Part shown: positions 42,782-52,600 of the stretch, piece after piece
Numbering within the stretch: the first letter of the stretch is position 1
Layout: each line of letters begins with the position of its first letter
Source: CAYUYV01 sp050331455
GTDB taxonomy: Bacteria > Pseudomonadota > Alphaproteobacteria > JAJFIK01
NCBI GenBank assembly: GCA_050331455.1
Contig: JBHJGV010000029.1
Span: forward strand, 1-64,000
Direction of reading: 5' to 3'
Length of the DNA: 64,000 bases
Made by a program: the position numbers and the translations under genes
Notes under the pieces: generated by a model
What the model was told of the DNA's origin: nothing
What the model saw: the letters and a program-made list of their open reading frames with translations, nothing else
The model's database searches: none

Positions 42782-45079
42782 TCAGGCCTGATCGGACCGG
42801 TTGCCCCAAAGCCCCGATCCGCCGCCCGCGGCCCCCGCCGTCTGTCCGTAATTGCCATACCCATAAGCGCGCCGGTTCGACGTGTCCGCAAAGGTCACGA
42901 CACCGCCGAGAATGTTCGACTGGACCGCCCTTAATTCCTTCAGGGCCATGGCCACATCGCCCCGGGCGGTCTTGCGCGCCCGCACCACAAACACCACGTG
43001 ATCGGCAAGGGGCGCCAGTTGTAACGTGTCGCCCACGGGAAGGATCGGGGCCGTATCCAGGATGATGACGTCGAAGTGCTCTTTCAGGGTGCTGAGCAAT
43101 TCCTGAAACGCATTGCTGCCGAGCAGACTGCCGGGATCAGGCGCGGCACGGCGCATGGCGAGGACGGCGAGGCCGGTCTCCGGTTCCCGGAGCATGGCGG
43201 CCCCGAGGGAGACCTCACCATTCAACACTTCCGTCAGGGAATGTTCGAAGGGCAAGTCAAGCTGCCAGCCCACCTTGGGCATGCGCAGATCGGCCTCAAT
43301 CAGCACCGTGCGCTTGCCGGATTTCGCCGATGCCAAAGCAAAGCACATGGCATTGGTGGTCTTGCCTTCCGCGGGCAGGGCGGAGGTGAACAGCACGACG
43401 TGACGCGTGCGCTCCCGGTCGGCCAGGGTCACCGTGGCCAAAAGTGTGCGATAGGCCTCCGAGAAACCCGATAACGGGTGTTGGAGCATGTAGCGGAAGG
43501 GACGCTGGGAGTCGCCGCCGCTGATCTGAGGCACGGATGCCAGATGCGGCAGACCCAGGATGTTTTCCATATCCTCGGGGGTGCGGATTCCCGGTGCCAG
43601 GGCTTCCATGGCCAACGCACCGGCGAAAGCGAAGATGCCGGCCAGCACCGCACCGGCGAGAACGATGACGGTCCGCTTCGGCTTGAACGGTTCGATGGGC
43701 ACCGAGGCTTCGCTCAGGATACGCGCGTCCACCTGGTCGGATTCCTTCAGCTCGGTGACTTCTTTCGAGCGGGCCAGGAAGGTCTGATAAATCGAACGCG
43801 TCGCCTCGGCATCGCGTTCAAGATCCTTCAGTCTGGAAATCGACGTGGCCTTCGAACTCTTTTCGGCTTGATATTTATTGGTGTATTCATCGAGGGTTTC
43901 GGCGAGGGAGCGCTCACGCTCCCGGGAAACATCCACCTCGTTTTCGAGGCTCTTTACGATCAGATCGACTTCCCGGCGGATCTGGGCTTCCAGATCCTCA
44001 AGCTCGCGGGTCACCTGAACCATATCCGGGTGGGTGGGCTTGTACCGCGAGGACAGTTCAGCACGCCGGCGGATGATAGCGGCCTGCTGGGTGCGCAACC
44101 CGATGATGACCGCGGAGTCCAGCACTTCGCCAATGGACTCGGCATTGGCGCGGGAGCGCACGAGGTTTTGGACGAGCCGGAGCCGGGCTTCTTTTTCTGC
44201 AATGTCCGCTCGGGTCTGGGCAAGCTGGCGGTTCAGGTCGGAGAGAAGCTGCTCATCGAGGCTGCTTTCGCCCACGGCCCCGAGGTCGTTCTCCGCCCGA
44301 TATTCCTCGATCGCCCGCTCTTTGCTCACAAGGTCCGCTCGAAGCTCCTGGAGACGCTTGTCCAGGAGATCGGTCGCCCGGTCCGTGGCCTCGAATTTAT
44401 TGGTGAGTTGGGTTTCGAGATATTGGCTGGCGACGGCATTGGCGAGCTGTTGCGCCAGTTTCGGCGACTTGGAAATGGCGGTCACATCAATGATGTATGT
44501 CAGGTCGGCCCGGGTGACGTCGATCCGTTTGCGCAGAGTCTCCAGCACTTTGCGTTCCAGAACATCGGCCCCGTCAAGGCCGGCGCCGTCGTCCGGCCCC
44601 TGGGCGAGCGCCCGCAGATCACCGATCCAGTCAAGCGACATCATATATTGGAGAAAGCCGGACGGTGGGCCATCCGGGTTGAATTCCGGGTGCCGCAACA
44701 GATCCAGGTCCCGGATGACGTTGCGAAGCACCACATCAGAGGCAATGACCTGAACCTGCGTGTCGATGAAATTCTGATCGGTGATCAGAAAATCGCCGTT
44801 GTTCTGGTCCGTTGCCATGATCTCCGTTTCCGGCTTGGCAATCAGGATCCGGGCATTGGTTCGGTACTGGTGCTCCATGCCCAGCGCCAGGGCCGCCGCG
44901 AGGGCCGTACCGAGAACAGTGACAACTGTAATGAAGACGATGCGACGCCGAATGACCCGGAACAATGACTGGAGATTTAGCGTTTCCTGGGTCTTGGGGC
45001 CGTAAGCCCCCTCCACCATTGCGGGCGCCGGACCATAGGCCGGCACGCCATACACCATATTCGGAGCTGAGGTTTCCAT
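42782..45079 (-). CDS. Exopolysaccharide co-polymerase with tyrosine-kinase domain (Wzc/ExoP-like)
   Basis: A 765-residue polysaccharide co-polymerase with bacterial tyrosine-kinase domain. Near the N-terminus, LQSLFRVIRRRIVFITVVTV is the first membrane helix of the Wzz domain. A long coiled-coil periplasmic region follows, then the second helix (KRTVIVLAGAVLAGIFAFAG). The kinase has Walker A TSALPAEGKTTNAMCFAL and Walker A' VLIEADLRMPKVG. Walker B is VIILDTAPI. The C-terminus has only a few Tyr (AYGYGNYG), so the autophosphorylation cluster is short. It controls chain length and export with its neighbours. It may share an operon with the polymerase 100 bases downstream. Confidence 0.92.
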   Translation of the reverse strand: METSAPNMVYGVPAYGPAPAMVEGAYGPKTQETLNLQSLFRVIRRRIVFITVVTVLGTALAAALALGMEHQYRTNARILIAKPETEIMATDQNNGDFLITDQNFIDTQVQVIASDVVLRNVIRDLDLLRHPEFNPDGPPSGFLQYMMSLDWIGDLRALAQGPDDGAGLDGADVLERKVLETLRKRIDVTRADLTYIIDVTAISKSPKLAQQLANAVASQYLETQLTNKFEATDRATDLLDKRLQELRADLVSKERAIEEYRAENDLGAVGESSLDEQLLSDLNRQLAQTRADIAEKEARLRLVQNLVRSRANAESIGEVLDSAVIIGLRTQQAAIIRRRAELSSRYKPTHPDMVQVTRELEDLEAQIRREVDLIVKSLENEVDVSRERERSLAETLDEYTNKYQAEKSSKATSISRLKDLERDAEATRSIYQTFLARSKEVTELKESDQVDARILSEASVPIEPFKPKRTVIVLAGAVLAGIFAFAGALAMEALAPGIRTPEDMENILGLPHLASVPQISGGDSQRPFRYMLQHPLSGFSEAYRTLLATVTLADRERTRHVVLFTSALPAEGKTTNAMCFALASAKSGKRTVLIEADLRMPKVGWQLDLPFEHSLTEVLNGEVSLGAAMLREPETGLAVLAMRRAAPDPGSLLGSNAFQELLSTLKEHFDVIILDTAPILPVGDTLQLAPLADHVVFVVRARKTARGDVAMALKELRAVQSNILGGVVTFADTSNRRAYGYGNYGQTAGAAGGGSGLWGNRSDQA

Positions 45080-45728
45080 CGACTGTCAGACCCTTTGAGG
45101 TGCCGATCGGCATCACACATCCGGCGTGCATCGGCGAAGGCCCTCCACGAGGGCGCGAAGCGATCCGCGCGCTGACAAGCTCTGTGGGGCCGGGCTGCGC
45201 CGCTCAGCCTCCACCGAAGGATGTGCTGCAGGCGCGAGAGATTAATTCAAGATTCTTTCCGCACTCTTGAAAGCAGTGGCGCCGGGCTCGCGCATCCACT
45301 CGCAATCACCTACGCGGAATAGCCTCTCTCTTTCCGTGTTGCAAGGGCGTCCGCGCGACGGCTCCTCCACCATAAGCGGTAGTCCAAACGCATCGTAAGT
45401 TGCAGGCCCCGATGAAATCCGGGGCCGCCCCGGAGTCCTTTCGTCGGCCTTCGCGCTGCCGGCCGGGCTGGTCGTCGGCCTTCACGCTGCCGGCCGGGCT
45501 GGCCTGCGCCATTCTCGCGACAGGGCTTTTAACATCCCATTCGAACATGGATCTTTGGGGCCTTATCCACAGGCTGCCTGGCCGAATGTCCGCGAGGGCG
45601 CCGCCTTTCGGATTTGTTGTGGATGCGCGAGGAATTTAGGTGTGGCCAGCGGATTTGTCAGGTATGAAGGGTAAGCTTTGGAAGGACTCGCCGAATGGTG
45701 GGGTGTTTTGATCCGGGATGTAGAGTGG
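45080..45728. other. Divergent intergenic region of the exopolysaccharide locus
   Basis: 649 bases between the minus-strand Wzc-like gene and a plus-strand glycosyltransferase. Probably holds promoters for both directions. The notable structures are a CCGGGG/CCCCGG hairpin near 45418-45433 and a 31-bp tandem duplication at 45441-45502. No credible gene: the open frames here lack protein-like composition. Confidence 0.6.
45441..45502. repeat. 31-bp tandem repeat, two copies
   Basis: Two adjacent 31-bp units beginning TCGTCGGCCTTCGCGCTGCC, differing at one position, lie in the Wzc-glycosyltransferase intergenic region. No coding role is apparent. Confidence 0.85.
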
Positions 45729-46643
45729 ATGGCTTCAGATCCCTATATAAGCGTGATTATCCCTCACCTGAACCAGCCTGACCTGCTGAAGCGATGCTTG
45801 GACTCTCTCCAAATGCAGACCGTGTCGGCGGATCGCTTCGAGGTGATCGTGGTCGATAACGGCTCGTCGGACTTGCCTGTCGATGTGATCCAGCACTTCC
45901 CAAATGTGAGACTGTGCCAGGAGAGCCAAGCCGGACCGGGACCGGCCCGGAACAAGGGAGTCGAGGAGAGTCAGGGCGATCTCTTGGCCTTTATAGACTC
46001 CGACTGCTATGCCGATCCGGCCTGGCTCGAGACGGTGAAAACCTGCCTGACCCGGACGGGTGCACCCCCGGTCATCGGTGGTGACGTGCGCATACCCCTG
46101 GCGCAGCCGCCCCACCCGACGATGATCGAAGCGTATGAAATCGTATTCTCGTTTCGCCAGAAGTTTTATATCGAACACCATGGCTATTCCGTAACGGCGA
46201 ATTTGGCTATGACACGGTCGGCGTTCGATCTCGTCGGTGGGTTCGGCACCATTTCGATCGCCGAGGACATGGATTGGGGGCGCCGCGCCCGACAGGTTGG
46301 GCTTGAGATCGCGTTCGAGCCAACCATGGTGGTGTTCCACCCGGCGCGGACGTCATTTCAGGCGCTCCGAAAGAAGTGTTCACGCTTGAACGCGCACCGG
46401 TTCCACGAGTGGCAAGCGGCTCATCGGGGACAAGTGAGCTGGTTGATGTCCGCCCTCCTCATCGCGGTCTCGCCGGTTCGTGATGTGCCTCGCACGCTGG
46501 CATCCTCAAGGCTGGATCGGTTGCCGGATCGGCTGAAGGCAGCCTATGTGTTGCTGGCAGTGCGCTTTTTCAGGGCCCTCGATATGGTGGAACTCTGGCG
46601 CGATCCGGCGCATCGCAACGCAGGGGTGGTTTGGAACCGCTGA
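45729..46643 (+). CDS. Family-2 glycosyltransferase of the exopolysaccharide locus
   Basis: A 304-residue GT-A glycosyltransferase. It begins SVIIPHLNQPDLLKRCLDSL, then VIVVDNGSSDLPVDV, GPGPARNKGVEESQGDLLAF and the metal-binding IDSDCYADP. A later acceptor-side ED motif is in SIAEDMDWGRRARQVG. All are typical of family 2. ATG 45729 is preferred over the TTG at 45678. It probably adds one sugar of the repeat unit encoded by this cluster; donor and acceptor are unknown. No membrane helix is certain, but the C-terminal WLMSALLIAVSPV region may be membrane-associated. Confidence 0.88.
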   Translation: MASDPYISVIIPHLNQPDLLKRCLDSLQMQTVSADRFEVIVVDNGSSDLPVDVIQHFPNVRLCQESQAGPGPARNKGVEESQGDLLAFIDSDCYADPAWLETVKTCLTRTGAPPVIGGDVRIPLAQPPHPTMIEAYEIVFSFRQKFYIEHHGYSVTANLAMTRSAFDLVGGFGTISIAEDMDWGRRARQVGLEIAFEPTMVVFHPARTSFQALRKKCSRLNAHRFHEWQAAHRGQVSWLMSALLIAVSPVRDVPRTLASSRLDRLPDRLKAAYVLLAVRFFRALDMVELWRDPAHRNAGVVWNR

Positions 46644-46856
46644 CACGAAGACAGGGGCACAGTTGTCCTCACCGTGCTGATGCTATCCGACGGTTTGGTC
46701 TTTAAACCATCCGTGGGGAGATGGCTGGACCCGGGCAATCGTCAACTCAGCGGCAAACCCTTCCCTGATCCCAGGCATTGGTTGGACCGCGGCCATATTA
46801 ACCTTTGATTGAGAGACACCCTTGAAAATATTGGTCAGAAGTTAGGGTGAGGAGAC

Positions 46857-47369
46857 ATGATCGTGGGAGCGAGGCAGCGTTCGGCCAAGCCGAAAGTCAT
46901 GGTAATATCCTCCCCGGGCGGGCACTGGGTTCAGATCCGTCGTCTCAGACCCGCCTGGACCGGGTGTGCCGTGACCTATGTCACCACCGATCCGGGGTAT
47001 CTCGGCGAAATCGCGAAGGATCCCGTGGCTGAAGGCAGCACACCGCCCCGCTTTTTTGTCGTGCCTGACGCCAATCGCTGGAACAAGATGCGCCTCGCCG
47101 TTCAGATGCTGATGATCCTGGCTGTGGTCGTTCGTATCCGGCCCGACGTGATCATTACAACGGGAGCGGCGCCCGGCTATTTCGCCGTGCGGTTCGGGAA
47201 CCTTATCGGTGCACGGACGATCTGGATCGACAGTATTGCCAATGCCGAGAAATTGTCCCTGTCGGGACAGATGGCGGGTCGCTTCTGCACCCTGTGGCTG
47301 ACCCAGTATCAGCACCTGGCCCGCACCCAGGACCAACAGGGCCCATCCTTCAAAGGATCAGTGATCTGA
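46857..47369 (+). CDS. PssD/Alg14-like glycosyltransferase component
   Basis: A 170-residue protein like PssD of rhizobial exopolysaccharide synthesis (the Alg14 membrane-anchoring partner of a two-part UDP-sugar transferase). It begins KVMVISSPGGHWVQIRRLRP, with the GGH motif. A hydrophobic segment (MLMILAVVVRI) and PDVIITTGAAPGYFAVRFG follow, then WIDSIANAEKLSLSG. The ATG follows GGTGAGGAG. The usual catalytic partner, PssE/Alg13, would be expected next on the same strand but is absent: the following gene is convergent. Confidence 0.85.
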   Translation: MIVGARQRSAKPKVMVISSPGGHWVQIRRLRPAWTGCAVTYVTTDPGYLGEIAKDPVAEGSTPPRFFVVPDANRWNKMRLAVQMLMILAVVVRIRPDVIITTGAAPGYFAVRFGNLIGARTIWIDSIANAEKLSLSGQMAGRFCTLWLTQYQHLARTQDQQGPSFKGSVI

Positions 47370-47417
47370 GAAAGCCCGCCTCGAACGCCGGCCCTTCGAT
47401 CACTGTCAAAACACCCC

Positions 47418-49061
47418 TCACGATGTGAGGTCGACCGGTGCCTCGTCGGTCTCAGGCGTCTCACCGATGCCGAGACACCGGGAGGCCGCGGCGATGGCAT
47501 CAAGGGCCGCAGCCGCCTGAAGATCCGACAGAACCGCGGTCAGGTCGGCTTTGAGCGCAGCCTGATCGGCCCCATTGGCCATGGCAAGTTCAAGCCAGAC
47601 ATAGGCCAGGGGATTGGACTGGGTCACCCCTTCCCCTTTGATGTGCAGAATGCTCATAACGAACTGGGCGTTGGGATGGTTGGCCTGGGCCGCCCGTTTG
47701 AACCAGTGCACGGCGGTTGAGAGATCGCGCACGCGTTCGTCGCCTTCATGGTAGAGCAGGCCGAGGGCCCAGGCGGCATCGCCGCGCCCTGCCTCGGCGG
47801 CACGGGTCAGATAGGTGACCGCCCGCGGATGGTCGGCCCGGATACCCCAGCCATTGGCATAGAGCACGCCCACATTGTAGGCCGCATCGATGAGGCCCTG
47901 ATCGGCGGCCTTTTCGAACCAGACCCGCGCCTGTGCCGGATCGCGGCGCCCGGTTTCGCCGCTCATGAGAAGCACGGCGAGATTGTACTGGGCATCGGCA
48001 TGTCCGTCTTCTGCCGCGCGCTCATACCATTTGGCGGCGATTACCGGATCCCGGGCCAAGGGTCCGTCATCGGACAGGGCCAGGCTCGCCAGTTCCATCT
48101 GCGCTGCTGTGTGCCCGCCATCCGCGGCTTTCTCAATCCAGGCGAGTCCCAGCCCCGTGTCCCGGTCTTGGCCGGCATCGTTCAAGTAGTGCAGGCCCAG
48201 GCGATACTGGGCCTCGACATCCCGCCGCATGGCCGCGTAAATGAGATCGGACAGGCTTTCGGCGTCTATCCCGCCGCCTCCGACCGCATCAGCGGCCCGG
48301 ACCGCGGCTGCCGGGACGGCTTTTCCCTCCGTAGACGGCGCATCCGAGCCCGCCGGAACATCTGAGCCGGCAGCGACATCTGGGCCGGCAGGCACGATGG
48401 GTGCCGGGCACAGGCCGGTCTCGGCGAGCAGGGCGTCGCTTGGGATGACGGGCGGTGCCGCCGCATCGGCCGGATCGGCGGTTGAGGCCGCCGTAATGCG
48501 CTCCAGTGTCAGACCGTTCGCAACCAGATAATGGCTTAATCCCTTCGCGCCGCTGACCGCAATCGGCAGGGCCAGGAAAGGCAGCGCATAGAGGGCCGCC
48601 TGCCGCGCCCGCGCCTGGACCGGAAAACGCCATGCGCCGACGCCAAGGCTGAGCAGAGTGGGCCGGTTGGGTTCCTGAAGGGTTCGGGAAATCAGCCCCC
48701 GGAGGATATCGATGCAGGGCGCTTCCGGGTCGCCTCGCCAGGCGACGAGGTCGGCGAGGGGAAGGGTCCGGAAAGGGGGCGGCGCCTCGAGCCGCGAGAG
48801 GCGGGCCTGCACCAGGTGCCGTTCGCGGAACGCTGCAAGGGCTTCAACCCGTATGCGAGCCGACGCGACACTGTCGCGGGACCAGAGCACCAGCACGGTG
48901 CGGGCGGTGGCCCGCTCCCGGTCGATGGCGTCGATCAGATCCTCCCCGACCCAGGATGGGAAATCCCAGGCAACCGTGTATCCCGCCCGCTCCAGGGCCG
49001 CCGCGACACGGGCCGCGACGGGCCAGTCCGGACGCAAGTAGCTGATGAATATGTCCGCCAC
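47418..49061 (-). CDS. TIR domain-transmembrane-Sel1 repeat protein
   Basis: A 547-residue protein. Residues 1-about 140 are a TIR domain: DIFISYLRPDWPVAARVAAA, then TVLVLWSRDSVASARIRVEA with the Glu expected for NADase activity. A hydrophobic stretch at about 165-185 (ALYALPFLALPIAV) may be a membrane helix. Residues about 285-500 hold Sel1-like repeats (AAMRRDVEAQYRLGLHYLND, WYERAAEDGHADAQYNLAVL, YLTRAAEAGRGDAAWALGLL). The start is GTG 49061, with AAGAGG upstream. TIR-plus-Sel1 proteins occur in alphaproteobacteria, some linked to signalling or defence; its role here is unknown. Confidence 0.8.
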   Translation of the reverse strand: MADIFISYLRPDWPVAARVAAALERAGYTVAWDFPSWVGEDLIDAIDRERATARTVLVLWSRDSVASARIRVEALAAFRERHLVQARLSRLEAPPPFRTLPLADLVAWRGDPEAPCIDILRGLISRTLQEPNRPTLLSLGVGAWRFPVQARARQAALYALPFLALPIAVSGAKGLSHYLVANGLTLERITAASTADPADAAAPPVIPSDALLAETGLCPAPIVPAGPDVAAGSDVPAGSDAPSTEGKAVPAAAVRAADAVGGGGIDAESLSDLIYAAMRRDVEAQYRLGLHYLNDAGQDRDTGLGLAWIEKAADGGHTAAQMELASLALSDDGPLARDPVIAAKWYERAAEDGHADAQYNLAVLLMSGETGRRDPAQARVWFEKAADQGLIDAAYNVGVLYANGWGIRADHPRAVTYLTRAAEAGRGDAAWALGLLYHEGDERVRDLSTAVHWFKRAAQANHPNAQFVMSILHIKGEGVTQSNPLAYVWLELAMANGADQAALKADLTAVLSDLQAAAALDAIAAASRCLGIGETPETDEAPVDLTS

Positions 49062-49633
49062 GATGACCTCTTCCCTCCACCCTCCCTATTTCGCCCAGCC
49101 AGGCATGGATCTGTCAATCGCCGCAGCCGGCCTAAAGCCATTGATGCGCAGTCAGGCCGCGCTTCTCATAAACGACATGCCAGGGAATACATCGGCAATG
49201 GGCCGGAAAGGCGGCGGTCCGGATCGAATCGGGTCACTGGGAGAGTAGCTGTACGATTTGCGCGCTGTCCCAATCGGCATCGAACACAGGTGCAATATCG
49301 ATAAAGATACGTCCGGAGGGGTTCTGACGCGCCTCCGGTCCAAAAACTTTTGGATCCCGGCGATCGATCCGCGTCCGGTAAATTTTTCCTTTGCGCCCAA
49401 TTGCCTAGGCAAAACATCTCAAATCGGCAATGCCACTCAACCTGTCGCATCATACAGGATGCCCCCATCAATGATCGCACCGCCCCTGAGGCAATCTCCC
49501 TATAGCTGAGAAGTGTAACCTTACGTACCAAATGTCACTTATATGAATTTGACATTGACCGGGGCGTGGGTGTTTTTGTTGGTATCGAAGGGATCCTTTC
49601 TGTCATTACAACACAACTTAAAGGGGCATTATC
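49062..49633. other. Upstream regulatory region of the giant RTX gene
   Basis: 572 bases between the divergent TIR-Sel1 gene and the giant RTX gene. The last 150 bases are AT-richer than the surroundings, consistent with promoters. A TTGACA hexamer lies at 49549-49554. No protein-coding frame is credible. Confidence 0.6.
49531..49556. promoter_or_regulatory. Inverted repeat overlapping a TTGACA hexamer upstream of the RTX gene
   Basis: Perfect 7-bp arms AATGTCA (49531-49537) and TGACATT (49550-49556) are separated by 12 bases, centre about 90 bases before the start codon. The right arm covers a TTGACA hexamer that could be the -35 box. A clear -10 box is not seen 17 bases later (GTTTTT). This looks like a possible operator for a dimeric regulator. 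Confidence 0.5.
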
Positions 49634-52600
49634 ATGGCTCAAATCACTGGCACCGGTGGAAACGACAACGGCATCGACAACCCCGCCCTGATCGGAGCCG
49701 GCGATGCGGACACGATCACAGGGCAGGGCGGCAATGACAGCCTGAGCGGACTTGGCGGAGACGACTCTCTTATTCCCGGCACCGGCGTCGATACCGTGGA
49801 CGGCGGAGCCGGCAATGACACCATCGATCTGGGATCGATCAGCGGCACATTCGCGCCCGTCGAGATCTATGATGGGGGGGCGAACACGGACGAACTGCGC
49901 GCCAACCTGACCAATGACACCCTGGACCTGACCCAGGCCACTTTGATCAGCATTGAAAACATTCTCATTACCGGAAGCAGCAATCGCACGGTGATCCTGA
50001 CGGCAGCCCAGATCGCGGGACTGTCCCGCATCGAGGGCGCCACGGAAATCCGCGTTGTCGGCGGCACCACGGTTGACCTGAGCGGCCTGACGGCCCCAGA
50101 TGGATCCGGCCTGCCCACACCCATCGTGCTCGACGACGGCGACCAGACCATTGTGTTCGGCACCAACGACCTGACCGTGAATGGCGGCACGGGCAACGAC
50201 ACGGCGGACCTGTCAGGGATCGCATTCCCCATCACGGTCAATCCGTCGGGCTCCGCAACCTTCACGGACGGTGGCGGCAATCTCGTCACCCTCACCTTCA
50301 TCAATATCGATACGATCACGGAAGGGAATCCGCCCCAGACCGTCAACGGCACCGGCGGTGACGACAATCTGACGGGTTCGGAGGATGCCGACATCATCAA
50401 TGGCTTTGCCGGCAACGATGTGATCGACGGCGCCCGGGGCGCCGACACCATCGTTTCGGGCCCCGACACCATCGGCGGCGGCAGCGTTGACCGGGACAGC
50501 GTTAATGGCGGTCCGGGTGCGGACAGCATCACCGGCGGGGCGGGTCCGGACTCGCTGGTCGGTGACGACGGCAACGCCAGCATCGGCGAGAACGACACCC
50601 TGATCGGCGGCATCGGCAATGACACGCTCGTGGGCAATGGCGGGGACGACAGCCTCGACGGCGGTGCGGATGATGACAGCCTGCTCGGTCAGGACGGGAA
50701 CGATGAACTCCTTGCGGGAGCTGGCAATGACATCGTCTTCGGCGGCGCCGGCACGGACACGTTGAGTGGCGGCGTTGGCGACGACATCCTGGACGGGGAC
50801 GCCGGAGACGACAGTATCGAAGCCGGTGACGGCAATGACCTCATCGAAGCCTCCGAAGGCAATGACATGGTCGATGCCGGCGGCGGCGAAGACACCATCC
50901 GCTTCAACGAAGGCGATGCGAGCCTGGTCGGCGGATCTGGCAACGACGTCTTCGACTTCGTGAGCTTCGCTGAAAGTGGCTCGCCGACCCTGGATGGCGG
51001 TGCTGGCGACGACATATTCGAGACCACGTCACGAGGCGATTCCATCATCGGTGGTAACGGCGCCGATGATATTCGCGCGAGTGGCTTCGGTGGATTGGAT
51101 TTCATTGACGGCGGCGCCGGCAACGACACCATCGATCTTTACGGCACCGGCGTCACGGTGCTTGGGGGGGACGGTGACGATTCCATCACCGACGCGTTCA
51201 GGAGCGCTGGCGCATCGAGCATAGAAGGTGGGCTCGGCAACGACACCATTGAGAGCACGGCCAGTGCCGATACCATTGGGGGCGGCGAAGGGGACGACCT
51301 CATCACGCCGGGTCTGGGCAGTGACAGTGTCGAGGGCGGGATCGGCAGCGACACCATTGTGTTCAACGGTCTGCGTGCCAATTACAGCATCAGCCGTGTC
51401 AATGCCGGCAATATCAATGAGCTGCGCGTCACCGACGTAACCCGTCCGAACGACAGAGATACGATTACAGGTGCGGAATTTCTGCGCTTCAGCGACCAGG
51501 ATTTCGTTCCGACCACGGCCAATACGGGCCTGTTGTTAACCGCGGGCAATGGCGGCAATACACTGACGGGCACGCTCTTTGACGACATGCTGACCGGCGG
51601 CACGGGCGATGACAGCATCGAGGCCGTTGCCGGTAACGATGTGGTGATCGGCGGAGAGGGCACCGACACGGTTGAGGGTGCGGATGGCAATGACGTCCTG
51701 TTCGGCGGCGCGGGAGCCGACAGCGTCGACGGCAGCGCCGGTAACGATTCGATCGAAGGCGACACGGGCGCTGAAGACAGCGGCGACAGCGACACCCTGC
51801 GCGGCGGCGCCGGCAATGACAGCATGCTGGGCAATGGCGGAGACGACGACATAGCCGGCGGTGACGACAATGACACCCTGCGCGGACAGGACGGCAATGA
51901 CAGCCTGCAGGGCGACGGCGGCAATGACAGCCTGTTCGGGGACGCCGGCGACGACACCCTTGAGGGCGGCGACGGGAATGACCGTCTCGACGGCGGCGTG
52001 GGCGTGGACAGCCTGGCCGGAGGGATTGGCAACGACACGATCACATCGATCAATGATGAAGACGCCTTCGTCGACGGCGGCGACGGCAACGACAGCCTTC
52101 GATTTGCGGAATTCTCGGTCAGGATTTCCGGCGGCGACGGCAACGACTTCCTGGATTTCGTTTCTTTCACGGGAAGCGGCAGCCCCACGCTGGACGGCGG
52201 CGCGGGCAACGACGCCATCGAGACGACCTCGCGCGGAGACTCCATCCTGGGCGGCGACGGCGATGACGACATCCGGGCGAGCGGCTTCGGCGGATCGGAC
52301 ACCGTGGACGGCGGCGCCGGCAATGACACCATCGACATTTACGGCAGCCAGACGACGGTCCTGGGCGGCGCCGGTGATGATTTCATTTCGGACCCGTTCA
52401 GATCCGGCAGTGCGGCCAGTGTCGATGGCGGCGAAGGCAATGACACCATCAGCGCCACGAACCAAGCCAACACCCTGACCGGCGGGGCTGGCGACGACGA
52501 AATCGACGGCCGCGGCGGCGACGATACGGTCTTCTTCACCGGGACCATCGCCGACTACACGATCCAGGAGGGTGTTGATTCCGGCTTCGTCACCATCACG

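Noticed and set aside
47418..49061. Calling the TIR-Sel1 gene a defence system
   Set aside because: A TIR domain alone is not enough: there is no partner sensor, no known defence neighbour and no mobile element beside it. The idea is kept as a possibility only.
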